In this document: piece after piece, positions 1 through 10,250 of the stretch
How positions within the stretch are numbered: the first letter of the stretch is position 1
Layout: each line of letters starts with the position of its first letter
NCBI RefSeq assembly: GCF_036320965.1
Contig: NC_092234.1
Location: 30,096,203-30,160,202, forward strand
Direction of reading: 5' to 3'
Length of the DNA stretch: 64,000 nt
Source: Panulirus ornatus
Lineage: Eukaryota > Arthropoda > Malacostraca > Decapoda > Palinuridae
Position numbers and translations under genes: made by a program
Notes under the pieces: model-generated
Told to the model about the DNA's origin: nothing
Databases searched by the model: none
What the model saw: the letters and a program-made list of their open reading frames with translations, nothing else

Positions 1-398
1 GTTGGGGATAGTGTGCTGGTGGTGGTGGAGTCGTGTGCTGGTGGTGGTGGGGGAGCCGTGTGCTGGTGGTGGTGGGGGAGCGGTGTGGTGGTGGTGGGGG
101 AGCGGTGTGGTGGGGGAGCCGTGTGCTGGTGGTGGTGGGGGAGCGGTGTGGTGGGGGAGCCGTGTGCTGGTGATGGTGGGGGAGCCGTGTGTTGGTGGTG
201 GGGGAGCCGTGTGCTGGTAGGTGGGGGATAGTGTGCTGGTGGTGGTGGAGTCGTGTGCTGGTGGTGGTGGGGGAGCGGTGTGGTGGTGGTGGGGGAGCGG
301 TGTGGTGGGGGAGCCGTGTGCTGGTGGTGGTGGGGGAGCCGTGTGCTGGTGGTGGTGGGGGAGCCGTGTGCTGGTGGGGGAGCGGTGTCTGCGTGTGT
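1..398. repeat. G-rich GTG/GGT minisatellite, cut by the window edge
   Basis: Tandem variants of a unit of about 20-27 bases made of 'gtgtgctggtggtggtgg' plus 'gggagc' run from the first base. Unit length varies because internal GGT triplets are gained and lost. The plus strand has almost no A and many runs of three or more G, so it could form G-quadruplexes. The open frames across it are Gly/Val/Trp-rich repeat translations, not genes. The left end is not seen. Confidence 0.9.
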
Positions 399-504
399 GA
401 TGATTTATCACGGTAAATCGTAACCGCTAATTGTTCATCATTACGTGTTGGTCAGCGGAGGCGGTCAGTCCCACAGGGTAGACGGCTGCTTCGAGGGCGT
501 TGCA
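399..504. other. Array flank, nothing recognised
   Basis: Mixed-composition sequence between the G-rich array and the purine-rich block. No coding, RNA or repeat signal is visible. Confidence 0.4.
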
Positions 505-895
505 AGGGGAAGGGATGACTGTGGCTGGAAAGGGGGCGCAAGGGGGAGGAAGAGGAAGAGAGTGATGTCTGGGAATGGATTCAGGAGGATGAAGTTAAGG
601 TAAGGAATGATACAAAGGGGGTGGCGGGGAGGAGGGAAATAGAGAGAGGGAGGATGAAGAGTGGCATAGGGGAGGCGAGGAGGGGATGCATGGAAGGTGG
701 AGGAGTGATGTAGGGAGATGGGACGGGAAGAGTAATGAATGGGAGGTGGAAGGGGAGGAGTAATGTAAGGAGAAGTGCAGGGAAGGAGTGTTGTGGGGGA
801 TGGAGGGGGAGGAAATGTAGGGGAGGTGGCTGGGGAGAAGTGATGTAGAGAATGCATGGGGTGACGTTGGGGATGAGGAGGGGCGAAAGTTCCAA
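505..895. repeat. Decayed purine-rich minisatellite
   Basis: The plus strand is nearly free of C and repeats a loose pattern of 'ggaggagtgatgtaggga' every 35-40 bases with many changes. The minus-strand open frames (Pro/Ser/His/Leu-rich) come from this strand bias. It appears to be an old tandem array. Polypurine/polypyrimidine composition could also allow triplex DNA. Confidence 0.55.
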
Positions 896-2234
896 GAATG
901 TGAACAGAAAAGGATTTTGTCCCAGCTTATCTTAGTGATGATGATGATGATCAGAGTCACCAGTTTACCGTCAGGTATCATGACTATCGAAATGAAAACA
1001 CCCTTCCTGCAGGTCTCTTACCGAGAGGTGACTCTTCAGTGCTCAAGATGGAATACAACTACGGGAGACACAGCGCCTGAATGGAGTAAAGCTCACCCAG
1101 ATCAGCTGAAGACAGCACAAGGAAACAAACTTCGAGGACATGAAGGAGCCCGGAAACTCGGGGCCACAGCTTGGGAAGAGGTCGTCATGTTTTCAAAAAC
1201 TGGGTGACCATAGGTTCTATGATTTCTACAACGAAGATATACAAAAGTGAGTACCAGCAGCAAGGAGTGAAGAGAGGGGAAAGAACAGTTATAGTGAGTG
1301 GTTGAACAGGGAGTCTGAGGGACAGATTATCAAGACACAACAGTAAGACAGCATTCATAAGGTACAAGAAGGCTCGGAATGACCACATTAGAATAATAAG
1401 TGATGCAAATGAAGAAGGAAAGAAATACAACAGAGAAGTCTGAGGCGAACTCCCGACTGTTCTCATAAATCTATCAAGGTCAAACTCCGAGGAAAGGATC
1501 AGATGGCGAGACTGAGGAGGTGGCCGACGTACGAGCTGGGGGTTGAGTTTCAAAGTGAGTTTACCCCGTCTCAGAACTCCTAGTGCAGACGAACTGGAAC
1601 AGGAGTGGAACATGGAAAGCACTGGTATCAAACGTCAGAATTTAAGGCTAAAGAAAAAAGGAGCCAATAAAATGCATGAGTCATGAGAGATGCAAGCCGT
1701 ATCCTGATCAGTCACAAAACTGCCTGCAAGTTACAGAAAATTTACATAATTTATAATCAAGTTTTCACCATAATACAAATCACCGGCTTGGTCTCCACAT
1801 TTCAGGAAACACACAACAACGAGAGAAGGTCCAATGGAACGTGCCGAGGCTGGCGCCAGATTTGAGTGAAATGTATTTATGAAGAGGAAAGAAAGTCTTC
1901 GAACTACTCAGGAAGGAGGGACACGATAACCACCTCCAAATTTCACAGAAGTTATGTTTACATTAACAGTGACCAGTACGTTATAATCCAGAGAAATCGA
2001 CTCTGAAAGGCTTAACTGGAAACTGGATAAGAAAAGTGTCAGGAAGGATGTGCGTTATTATATCTTCATCAACGGAAGTAATGAACATACAGAGTAAAAA
2101 GGAACAAAGTGATGATGGCTTTGACTTCGGAAAATGAAAAGTCCTTCTCATAGAAACAGAAGTTATAAGGTGAGGCTCCACGAGTGCAAAGCTTTCTTCG
2201 TACTGTTAAAAGAAAGTGTTCGCAGCTTTCCCAC
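896..2234. other. Unassigned sequence, mostly unique-looking
   Basis: No intact gene is visible. An open segment near 917-1207 has no recognisable domain and starts in low-complexity Met-rich sequence. A possible LINE-derived coding fragment at 1308-1441 is listed separately. The rest is A-rich on the plus strand without clear repeats. Confidence 0.4.
1308..1441 (+). pseudogene. Possible CR1-like LINE inter-domain fragment
   Basis: One frame reads a basic helical stretch containing AFIRYKKARNDH and EEGKKYN, then a stop. This resembles the segment between endonuclease and reverse transcriptase of CR1-type LINEs, where a W...Y/K..RN...R pattern is common. It has no start codon and no conserved catalytic residue, so the family call is an inference from pattern only. 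It could equally be chance. Confidence 0.22.
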
Positions 2235-2296
2235 TACACACACACAAGACACACACACACACACACACACAAAAAATAACACACACACACACACAC
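2235..2296. repeat. (CA)n microsatellite, interrupted
   Basis: Three CA runs are separated by 'ag' and 'aaaaaata'. Simple dinucleotide repeat. Confidence 0.95.
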
Positions 2297-2840
2297 CTTA
2301 TTGTATACACAATATATCCCGTTCATTCTAAATGTACAGTTACGCACACATCTGCAGGAGCCACACACGTTACACGACAAGTCAAGAGTAATGCAATATA
2401 TGGAGACAGGAGTATGCTGTGCTGTGCCACTGTTACTGATATCTGTGGCCACGGCAGACACAGAGAAACACAATGCCTGGCTGCTGTCAGATGCAGTATC
2501 TCCACAGCTGCCATAGAGGACCATAGCCTGTGGCTCTCATCAGCTGCGGTCAAGAATGCAGACCTGTGTCTGTAATTATCCGAGGCATAGTTGAGATGGT
2601 GAAGTGTAGGTCCAGTATTTTCCAATCTTGAACCTGGTATTTGGTTATCAGCCTCTCTTCCTGTACATGGTCGTAACTGGCATTTCTCCTAGTATATACA
2701 TTGCACAACCTTATGTATAACTCCGGAGTGAATGACTTGTACGATCTTGTAAAGTGAAATAAGATACACCCTACTATGAATGACATGTGGGCAAGGTCGG
2801 TTTTTCTTGATGTATGTAGTTTGAGTGATTTGCGAGTGTT
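2297..2840. other. Unassigned sequence
   Basis: No repeat unit, RNA gene or conserved coding pattern is visible. Short CA-like and CAGCTG-containing stretches occur, but nothing supports a gene. Confidence 0.4.
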
Positions 2841-3208
2841 GTGTTGACGTCCTGGCCACCAGCCCCACAACCATCACCCACAACGATCTGTGGTGATGTT
2901 TCTGACCACCAGCCCCACAACCATAACCCACAACGATCTATGGTGATGTTTCTGACCACCAACACCACAACCATCACCCACAACGATCTGTGGTGATGTT
3001 TCTGACCACCAGCACCACAACCATCACCCACAACGACCTGTGGTGATGTTTCTGACCACCAGCACTACAACTATCACCCACCAGGACCTGTGGTGATGTT
3101 TCTGACCACCAGCACTACAACCATCACCCACCAGGACCTGTGGTGATGTTTCTGACCACCAGCACTACAACCATCACCCATCAGGACCTGTGGTGATGTT
3201 CCTGGCTA
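2841..3208. repeat. 50-bp minisatellite, about 7 copies
   Basis: The phrase 'tctgaccaccagcac' recurs at exact 50-base spacing (2901, 2951, 3001, 3051 and on). Each unit also contains 'atcacccac' and 'ctgtggtgatgtt'. The first unit ('cctggccacc') and last ('cctggctaca') are diverged edge copies. The right half uses 'caggacctg' where the left uses 'caacgatctg', showing stepwise spread of variants. The unit contains a short inverted pair (CATCACC/GGTGATG). Confidence 0.93.
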
Positions 3209-3740
3209 CATAAAGCAGCATCTCCAGAAAGAATGGAAAACCTCCTTTTGCAATAAGAGAAAACGTAGATGAATAAGACAGCATACAGTAGCTCAAAAAT
3301 GTATATGATAGTAGGAAGGTTTGAACAGATTGGGTGATAGGTTGTTGACAACAGCTGCCCAGGTTGGTACTACAGTCCTGACTGAGGAGCGTTAAAGTGG
3401 TGTCCGGAACCATCTTACACTCTTCATGTCAGGATTGCTGGTTTTACTTTCTGTCTCATCAAAACGGGACTACCGGAGTAGTCCTACAATCTTACAAGCA
3501 CCACACACCAAATGAAACCTTGCTTATCATCATGACTTTTTCACATAAGTACTCTTGCCAATTCCTGTTCGCTCACACATTTATAAGTATCCTTCAAATC
3601 TATGGCCCCTAATCCCCGGCATCATGTAGTGCTAAAAATCTCCGGGTTTCTACCTGACTCTAATGCCAATGAGAGGGTGGGCTCTGGCAGTAGAAGTATC
3701 GGCCACTTCCACGACCTTTCCCTCTGTGTGAGACCTTCCT
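3209..3740. other. Flank left of the Jockey-like element
   Basis: No clear repeat unit. Part of 3600-3740 may be the 5' untranslated region of the element that follows, since T/C-rich sequence of similar composition runs into it. No boundary or target-site duplication could be found by eye. Confidence 0.35.
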
Positions 3741-3754
3741 CTTTTTTTATTCAC

Positions 3755-4475
3755 TATACCAACATTCGTGTCTCTCTAGTAATCTCTCCTCAATTGAACA
3801 CAATCTGTCTAGTACCTTTCCTAATATTTTACTTCTCTCTGAGACACAGTTATCTGATGATGATCTCACTCGTCCCTTTTTCATGTCTAATTATAACTTC
3901 CACTCACGATTCCGGTTCAAAGGCGGTGTTTGTGCTTATACCAACATAATCACACGTGTTGCACGCCTCAACAACCCTGAGTCTCCAAACTTTGATGTTA
4001 TGTGGCTCAAAGTCTGTCTCCCTACTACCACACTTGTCCTCTTGTTTCGCCTATCCCTCCTAATTTTACAAATTTCATATCCTTCTTCGACTATCTGAAC
4101 TCCTGCCATGATACAGTGACATCCTCTCACCCGCAAGCCGAGATCCTCTACCTTGGAGATTTCAACGATCACCATAGGAAATGGTTGAATTCCTCTTACA
4201 TGGATGGTGGAAGGATCGAAGCCCTCACGTTCTCCATTCTCAATGATTCAGAGCAAATCATCTCCCACCTTACCCATATATCTGACCACTGTGACCACTC
4301 GCCTAATATTCTGGATTTGTTTTTCACCTTTCGTCCATCTCGCTGTAAATACACAATCTCGCCTCCAATTGGTCCATCTGATCACACTCTCATAAATGTA
4401 TCTATTCTACCGGCACCTCCTCCTCCAGCAGCCCCGCCTAAGCGTAAATACTGGCACCTGAACAAAGCTGACTGA
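3755..4475 (+). pseudogene. Endonuclease domain of the Jockey-like ORF2 (broken)
   Basis: Two frames joined by a one-base shift near 4030 carry endonuclease hallmarks. These are LLLSETQLSDD (the Glu-containing metal site region), FKGGVCAY, then LGDFNDHH (GDFN motif) and finally PSDHTLI (the SDH motif of the catalytic His). This is the exonuclease-endonuclease-phosphatase fold used by LINEs to nick target DNA. Key motifs remain readable, but the frameshift prevents one protein. The second frame ends in a TGA at the place where the inter-domain linker should continue. Confidence 0.85.
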
Positions 4476-5932
4476 AATAACTTACGTAACTTCTTCTCTG
4501 ACTTTCCTTGGGAAAATTACTATCACTTATGTGGTGATGCTTCTGTCACCGCCAAACGCATAACAGAGGTTATTCTTGCAGGAATGGAGGCATTTATCCC
4601 CTCTTCCTCCAAGACTACTACTTCATCCAATCCATGGTTCAACCTTTCCTGTTCTGAGGCAATTGAGGCAAAGAATCAGGCATATCGGGCTTGGGGACAC
4701 TTTCCTTCCTCTGGCTCCCATTCAGCTTTTAGCACTATCTGTAATCGCTGAAAGCACGTTATCAGTAAGGCGAAGCGTTCCTTTATTCAAAGGAAGTGCG
4801 ATAACCTCTCCTCGCCATCCACTGATAGGTCTTTCTGGTCTAAACCTTAAGAGCATCTACAACTTCTGTCGCTCCACCTTTCCTTCACTTTTCTGTTCTG
4901 GCGGTGCTATTGCTCTCTCTCTCTCGTTGACAAAGCAGACTCCCTCTGGTTCTCGTTTTCTCCTCTAACTCCACCTTGGATGACTTTGATATTCCCTCAT
5001 TCCCTGTTGCTCCTCCTCCCGTAATCTCTTTTCGGACAGTCCGAAAGCGTTTCTTTCTCGGGACACAAGCAAGGCTTATGGTCTTGATGGCATCCATCAC
5101 CGTGTACTGAAAGAGTGTGCCTCTGAACTTGCACCTGTGCTTGCTCGTCTGTTCTGCTTCTGTTTGAATACCAAAAACTTTTCCTTCTCTTGGGAAACAT
5201 GCCTTGATATATCCCATTCCTAAGAAGGGTGACCGTTCTGACCCCTCTAACTATCGTCCTCTTGCTTTGACATCTACCATTTCCAAAGTCTTTAAATACC
5301 TCCTCAACTCCCATATCCTTAAACACCTCGAAAATCACAGTCTTCTCTCTGATCACGATCATGGCTTCCGTAAACCGAGATCAATTAGTGATATTCTTTC
5401 CTATCTTATCAATGTCTGGCCATCATCCCTGAAAGATTTTGGAGAGTCATATGTATATGCCCTGAAATATCGAAGGCTTTTGACAGGGTGTGGTATCGGG
5501 GTCTCATCTTGAGCTCCCCTCCTCTGGTTTCCCTCTCTCACTTCGCCCCTTGATATCTAGCTTCCTCTCCGGCCGATCTATCCCTGTGGTTGTTGATGGA
5601 TCAGTCTCCACCCCTTTTCTCCATCAACGGCGGTGTTCCTAAAGGTTCTGTCCTTTCCCCTACACTCTTTCTCCTCTTTTTTTAACGATTTCCTCTCCTC
5701 AAATAACCCAATGCACTCATACACTGATGACTCAACAGTGTATTTATCCACATCCTTCAATTCTGCTCCCTCTTCTCTCACTCTATCTGCATCTCTTGAC
5801 ACAGCTTCCTCAATAAACTCAGACAGGATATCTCAGTGGGGTACACAACATCTTGTTAAGTTTAATGCATCCAAGACTCAATTTCTACCCATCTCTCTAT
5901 CGAAAACTCTTAAACCCTCGTCTCTCCTTTGA
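4476..5932 (+). pseudogene. Linker and reverse transcriptase of the Jockey-like ORF2 (broken)
   Basis: After the TGA the same frame continues through a linker (NPWFNLSCSEAIEAK). Fingers and palm motifs follow in shifting frames: IPKKGDRSDPSNYRPLAL, STISKVFK, HGFRKPRSISD, ISKAFDRVW, GVPKGSVLSPTLFLLF and YTDDS. YTDD is the Y-x-D-D catalytic motif and is intact. In motif A the first acidic residue reads Glu (EISKAFD) rather than the usual Asp. At least three frameshifts and several stops are present (for example TGA near 4749 and 5512). It is not functional. Confidence 0.88.
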
Positions 5933-6592
5933 CCGTTCTGTAATTCCACTTCTTGCCATTACAATGATAGCTAAGTCTACCTCTAAGAAACTGGATGCCC
6001 AGTTTAGATGTCGAAACTTCTCTTCTGAACAGTAGCTCCGTTTATACAAAGGACTGATTCGTTCTTGTATGGAGTACTGCTCTCCCATCTGGGGTGGTTC
6101 TAGCTCTGTACCCTAACTTGACAGAGTCGAAAGCGGTCCCCCTCATAAACTGTCCCTGGCTAACTTACAAATTGACTCCCTTGTCTTCCGCCCTCTTCTA
6201 TAGGTATTACTTTGGTTCTTGCTTCCGAGAGCTGGCTGCTAATGTATCCACACTGCTAGCTAGACCACGCAAAACTCAGCAAGCTGCTGCGTCACATGAT
6301 TATTGTGTGACCATCGGCAACTCAAGGGTAGGGCCGTTTTGGTACCTGCTTCTTTGCCTACACGTCGAAGCTTTGGAACTCTCTACCTTCTCATGTCTTT
6401 CCCAATAACCATGACCTGTCACATTTGAAAAGACAAGTTTTTCACATTCCCAAAAATTCGTAAAAATTTTCCCTTGTCTTTTCTTTTTCAGTTTCATAAT
6501 TCCCTCTCTATTTCAATTAAGGGCCGGCCTTGATGTGGACTTTCGTCCGTGACTGGAGCCTTCAATGTAAAAACAAAAACAAAAAGAATAAA
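5933..6592 (+). pseudogene. C-terminal part and 3' end of the Jockey-like element
   Basis: Broken frames read KSTSKKLDAQFRCRNF, LFYRYYFGSCFRELAA and ARPRKTQQAAASHDYC. These resemble the conserved C-terminus of decapod Jockey-like proteins. The 3' untranslated part ends in 'gactggagccttcaatgt' and then an A-rich tail. The segment 6411-6575 is clearly homologous to 7745-7905. Confidence 0.8.
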
Positions 6593-7740
6593 AACTCTCT
6601 CCTTGTACAATATGAATAGGTAATCACAAATACGTAATAAATAACAAATAAAAGGTAACACAAAGTTGAAGACAGGTCAATTTTCCTGAAGTGTGGTTAG
6701 TGCGGGAAGCCTTAATGGACAGGGATGGGGTCAACACCACATCCTGGCGTGGAGAATACCTCCTGCAGTGTTGTCTCACTGCCTTACCCCCGCAGCTCGT
6801 TTAGTCATCCAGAATTCGCAAGTAAAATTATTTCTTTAAATCTAATGATATTACAGCACAGTTATTGTGTGTAAGCTTACAGAAAACATTGTTTACTGCA
6901 GGAAATGATATTCTTACATGTATCAAAGCATTTATTTTTCACATGTAAATCAATCTAAACGATTTCAGCACTTACGCGCCTTAGAATCGAACCTGGGTCA
7001 CCAATCTTGGTGGCCCAGGTTTGATACTCGGGCGCCGAGAGGTGAAATTGTTTAGGTATTCCCTCACATTTGACTATGATGGACACAACGCCAGTACATT
7101 ATCTGGTTCCAGTTCTCTCTCTATGTTTTGTCTGTCGGTCACATTCCTAAAATGGGAATTTTCTTTGCATTTTTTATTGACGTACACTAACTTCCTAGAC
7201 ATCTGTTTCCGTCCCATCCTTAGCTGACTTAGCACAGCTTGTAGGTTTTACAGTTATCTGCTACATCCTAGAATCGTTCTTCTTCAACATCCTTCAAAAT
7301 GGACAGTTAAATACCTGATTCGTTTCCGTTGTTTGCGTGCATGTCATCAGATGGTATCACTGTAAATAACTGTTTGCTCTAAGCAATTCATGTGTTTCCT
7401 CACTTCATATATTTTACTGGTGGATACGCGTATTTCTTAGCTCATTCTTTCTGTGGTTCTCTGATTGCTGGATTAACTACCGATCCGTTTACTTAAGTTG
7501 TGCAAATATCTTACTACTCAAGTTTATGATTACAGAGTCAGCCCTTGTAATGGAGTGTTTTTCAACTGTTCCTTGGCGTTTACTCCCTGTCTCAACTTTC
7601 CTTAGTTTCCTTACTGTGATACATCATTTTAACTTCAACTTGCTGTTAACAAAAACAGTTTCATCACTCAGTCATCCACTGCTATGACGCCATATAAGAT
7701 CGACTTTACGTCTTTCTTAACATACAAGTTTCATGCCAAA
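6593..7740. other. A+T-rich unassigned sequence with one hairpin
   Basis: No gene is visible. The stretch is T-rich and unique-looking apart from the inverted repeat at 6976-7035, which is listed separately. Confidence 0.45.
6976..7035. repeat. Inverted repeat with back-to-back tRNA B-box-like arms
   Basis: Arms 6976-7002 and 7009-7035 pair at 22 of 27 positions around a 6-base loop (aatctt). Read outward, each arm contains a sequence close to the Pol III B box (minus strand 'ggttcgattc', plus strand 'ggtttgatac'). The arrangement suggests a head-to-head pair of tRNA-derived fragments, or a small foldback element. No full tRNA fold is present. Confidence 0.6.
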
Positions 7741-7906
7741 ACTATGACCTGGAACATTTTAAAACACAGGTCTTTCACTTCCTTCAAATTCGTAAATACT
7801 CTTCCTTGTCTCTCCTTCCCTTTCACAATCCTTTCTCATATTTCAATTAAGAGGCTCGACCTTAATGTGAATTTTTGTCCGTGGCTGGAGCCTCCAATAT
7901 CAAAAA
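7741..7906 (+). mobile_element. 5'-truncated 3' end of the same Jockey-like family
   Basis: 'atttcaattaag', 'tttttgtccgtggctggag' and 'cctccaat' align in order with the 3' end of the element at 6411-6575, with about one change in five bases. It lacks any coding region, typical of abortive reverse transcription. The A-rich tail has decayed to 'atcaaaaag'. Confidence 0.75.
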
Positions 7907-8085
7907 GTTTCTCTCCTTACAATACTCATGAGGCGGAGAACTGGCGACAGGATAGATGCAACGGAGGCTCCCACGACACACACAGAAAGATTCCTGAAAG
8001 ATTCTTTTCCTTTAGATAATACTCGAATCGAAGTCTTCTTTCACTATCTTCGATCATCATTTCTCCAGATTTAGTTGAGCTAAAT

Positions 8086-8460
8086 TTCAACTACAATACC
8101 AGGCCATCTTTGTAATTTGTCCAGGTGCCCCTGGAAGGTGACGCAATCTTCATGCATTTTTAATTCCCTTATGAGCTCGGCATCATCCGCAAACATATTC
8201 AGATACGAGTCCAATCCTTCCGGCAAGTAATGTACACAGACCAAGAAGACCAATGGTCCCAGTAAAGAACCTTGCAGCACGCCACTGGCGACCTCAACCA
8301 ATTCGGGAAAGCTCTCGATATTTGTCCCTTATTCCCATATACTAAGGTAATTTTCCATGGAAGGAAGTCTCTCCCTTATTCCTGCCTGAAATTCCTGTGA
8401 CATGGTGTCAAAAGCTTTCAGGCAGTCAAGGGCACTATCAACCCATTTATTTTTTCTAAA
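8086..8460 (-). pseudogene. CR1-like LINE reverse transcriptase fragment
   Basis: On the minus strand one frame reads VASGVLQGSLLGPLVFL, then LPEGLDSYLNMFADDAEL, then a helical segment ending LDKLQRW. SGVxQGSxLGPLLF and the FADD form of the catalytic Y/F-x-D-D motif are typical of CR1/Jockey-superfamily reverse transcriptases. Upstream, in another frame, SALDCLKAFDTM recalls motif A (AFD). Only the palm is left and the frame is interrupted before 8329, so it is a dead remnant. It is a different family from the plus-strand element at 3741-6592. Confidence 0.85.
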
Positions 8461-8469
8461 ACTGACATT

Positions 8470-8471
<2 letters not shown>

Positions 8472-8515
<44 letters not shown>
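8472..8515. repeat. (TG)n microsatellite
   Basis: Uninterrupted TG run apart from one 'cg' near its start. It sits exactly at the end of the SINE-like unit on its right. Confidence 0.95.
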
Positions 8516-8516
<1 letters not shown>

Positions 8517-8712
8517 CCCGTCTCTTCACCTGGTATACATACATCTTATCCTTATGTATCATACACACATACATACACCCCAGCTTTCGCCAGGTACACA
8601 TTCATCGACCAGCCACAAGGTGACGATGACCAGACCTCTCTGGAAATCGAACCAGGGCCCTTTAGACTGCGGATCGCGACGCTAACTACCGTATTACGGG
8701 GACTCATAAAAT
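8516..8712 (-). mobile_element. tRNA-derived SINE-like element, copy 1
   Basis: The minus strand from 8704 down to 8643 reads a tRNA-like head: 'ccgtaatacggtagttagcg' (A-box region), then about 30 bases later 'ctggttcgatttcc' (B box). The non-tRNA body continues to a TG microsatellite at 8472-8515. Pol III-transcribed SINEs have this layout. It is not a functional tRNA gene because no acceptor stem closes around the core. Confidence 0.65.
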
Positions 8713-8734
8713 CTATGGAGCGCTCCACGATTTG

Positions 8735-8850
8735 TGTGTGTGTTTTGTGTATGGTGTATTGCTATTTGTGTGTTATGGGAGAGAGTTTTACACTCGCATT
8801 TCCCCGTTTCTAAATCGTGTAAGTACGTATCATGTCTTTACTCCTCTGTA

Positions 8851-8852
<2 letters not shown>
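8735..8852 (-). mobile_element. LINE 3' fragment related to the pair at 28 kb
   Basis: 'gagagttttacactcgc' followed by 'tttctaaatcgtgtaagta' matches, with drift, 'gagggagttttacacttgc' and its continuation at 28670-28725. The same segment there ends the CR1-like C-terminal coding region. A short TG-rich tract (8735-8747) lies on its left, as in the 28.6-kb copy. Confidence 0.5.

Positions 8853-8853
<1 letters not shown>

Positions 8854-8882
<29 letters not shown>
8854..8882. repeat. (AC)n microsatellite
   Basis: Perfect AC run between a LINE fragment and a SINE-like element. Confidence 0.95.
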
Positions 8883-8883
<1 letters not shown>

Positions 8884-9022
8884 CCCAGCCAAAGGGGTGG
8901 ATGCGTACCTGGGCTGGCTGTTGGCAAACTACCACGCCCGGGATTCGAACCTATGCGGGTCCGACTCTGGGCTGGGCTGTGCTGACTCATGGTCAGTGGC
9001 GTTAACCATTACACCACGGAGG

Positions 9023-9025
<3 letters not shown>
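8883..9025 (-). mobile_element. tRNA-derived SINE-like element, copy 2
   Basis: On the minus strand from 9025 the sequence begins 'gagcctccgtggtgtaatgg', a close match to a tRNA 5' end with A box. The B box follows as 'aggttcgaatcccggg' near 8940. The rest (8883-8930) is a GC-rich body ending in the AC tract. It is a different tRNA family from copy 1. The spacing between boxes is longer than in a real tRNA, so a SINE is preferred. Confidence 0.75.

Positions 9026-9060
<35 letters not shown>
9026..9060. repeat. (GT)n microsatellite
   Basis: Perfect GT run directly next to the 5' end of SINE-like copy 2. Confidence 0.95.
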
Positions 9061-9061
<1 letters not shown>

Positions 9062-10250
9062 TCAAGATTTTTATCAATTCCACCTTAGGAAGGACTTGTT
9101 CATCACGACGTAATTTAGGAATTCTTTACAGACAAGAATGACTTAATTTACAAGGTTGGGTTCACATCAGGCGCTCCTGGCAGACAGTCTTTCTCTGGCG
9201 AGGCTCATTATGATACGTAACGAGGGTGAACTCTGTGATTAACGAAAAGAACCCTTGGGTTCAACGTTATCAAAATTGGAGGAAATATGCAACTTTATGA
9301 GATAAAAGATTTCGGGACTTGAAATAAAGTTTAAGATAATTCGAAACTGAAAAAAGATAAACGAAATTTTTTCTAGTGGCAAACGACACAAACTCACTGG
9401 GTTGAAAATAATCAAGACTAACGAAATGTAATTTCTAAAATAACCAAGACGCTTGCGATTAATGAGTTATTTTCGTACGAGAGGTTTGATAACCTTTGAA
9501 ATAAGATAATAGTTTGGCTATAGTGCAATGATGGGGATAAACGAAGCCCAGAGGTGGAGTAAGGGAGTTAACAATTAAGATTAACGATATGATTACTAAA
9601 GTTAATGATATAACGGTCAGAGCTGATTAAGAAATTAGCCTTAGTTGATATAAAGCAATTAAGATTAAGATTTAAGCACACTGGAGATGACAGAACTTAA
9701 TGCACAAGATTAATGAAACTGCAGTGAGGATTAATGAGAAAAAAGAGAAGATAGCACAACTGGAAATCGGAGTTACACGAAATGCTTAAATTATTTGTTA
9801 TAACTTGACGTAGACAAGATTGAATTTCTTGATCACAGAAATCAGAACTCATGATTTTGAGAAACGATCATGTAACTTCTCCAGATTAACGAAAGGAAAG
9901 GGCGTCACCAGTGCTGATGAACGAGGAATATTCTAAGAATTGATGAGAAGGTTAACGACTCGGCCATCACAGCTTAACGACCCCTGATATTAACATACCT
10001 GGTGATACACAACTTCGAGTTTAACAGCAGTTTAGAACCATCAGAACTCGTTGTCTATTATCAAACGAATCAAATAATACTGGAGGTTAACGAAACAGAA
10101 GCTATATAAACCAGATGTTTTAATACGCAAAATAATTATTCATAGAGATGATAACCTCTTCTAATCACAGGCTCAGAAGAGAAAGCCAGTCTCTCCAAGA
10201 TGAACAATCTCTAACATATTAATTGTACTTCAGATTGGAGGGGGAAAAAA
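9061..10250. repeat. A+T-rich block with recurring TTAACGA motif
   Basis: Variants of 'gattaacgaa' (also 'gataaacgaa', 'gactaacgaa', 'ggttaacgaa', 'agattaatga') recur about every 25-60 bases throughout, with unrelated sequence between them. This looks like a very old tandem repeat in which only a core remains. Alternatively it is a cluster of binding sites. No open frame of note is present on either strand. Confidence 0.4.

Larger units (their letters stand above)
3741..6592 (+). mobile_element. Jockey-like non-LTR retrotransposon, near full length, inactivated
   Basis: A plus-strand element encodes, in order, an apurinic-type endonuclease, a reverse transcriptase and a C-terminal region, then a 3' end with an A-rich tail ('gtaaaaacaaaaacaaaaag'). 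The order and motifs match the ORF2 polyprotein of Jockey-group LINEs. Many frameshifts and stops split the frame, so it is a dead copy. ORF1 (gag-like zinc knuckle protein) is not seen. A second copy of its 3' end lies at 7741-7906, and further family members at 41286-41680 and 49736-49975. The exact 5' end is uncertain. Confidence 0.85.

Noticed and set aside
1185..1631. 148-codon minus-strand open frame as a gene
   Set aside because: No domain. It overlaps the possible plus-strand LINE fragment, and Leu/Ser-rich composition fits an antisense shadow.
8643..9024. Functional tRNA genes
   Set aside because: A and B boxes are present, but no closed acceptor stem or proper anticodon arm can be drawn. 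SINE heads fit better.
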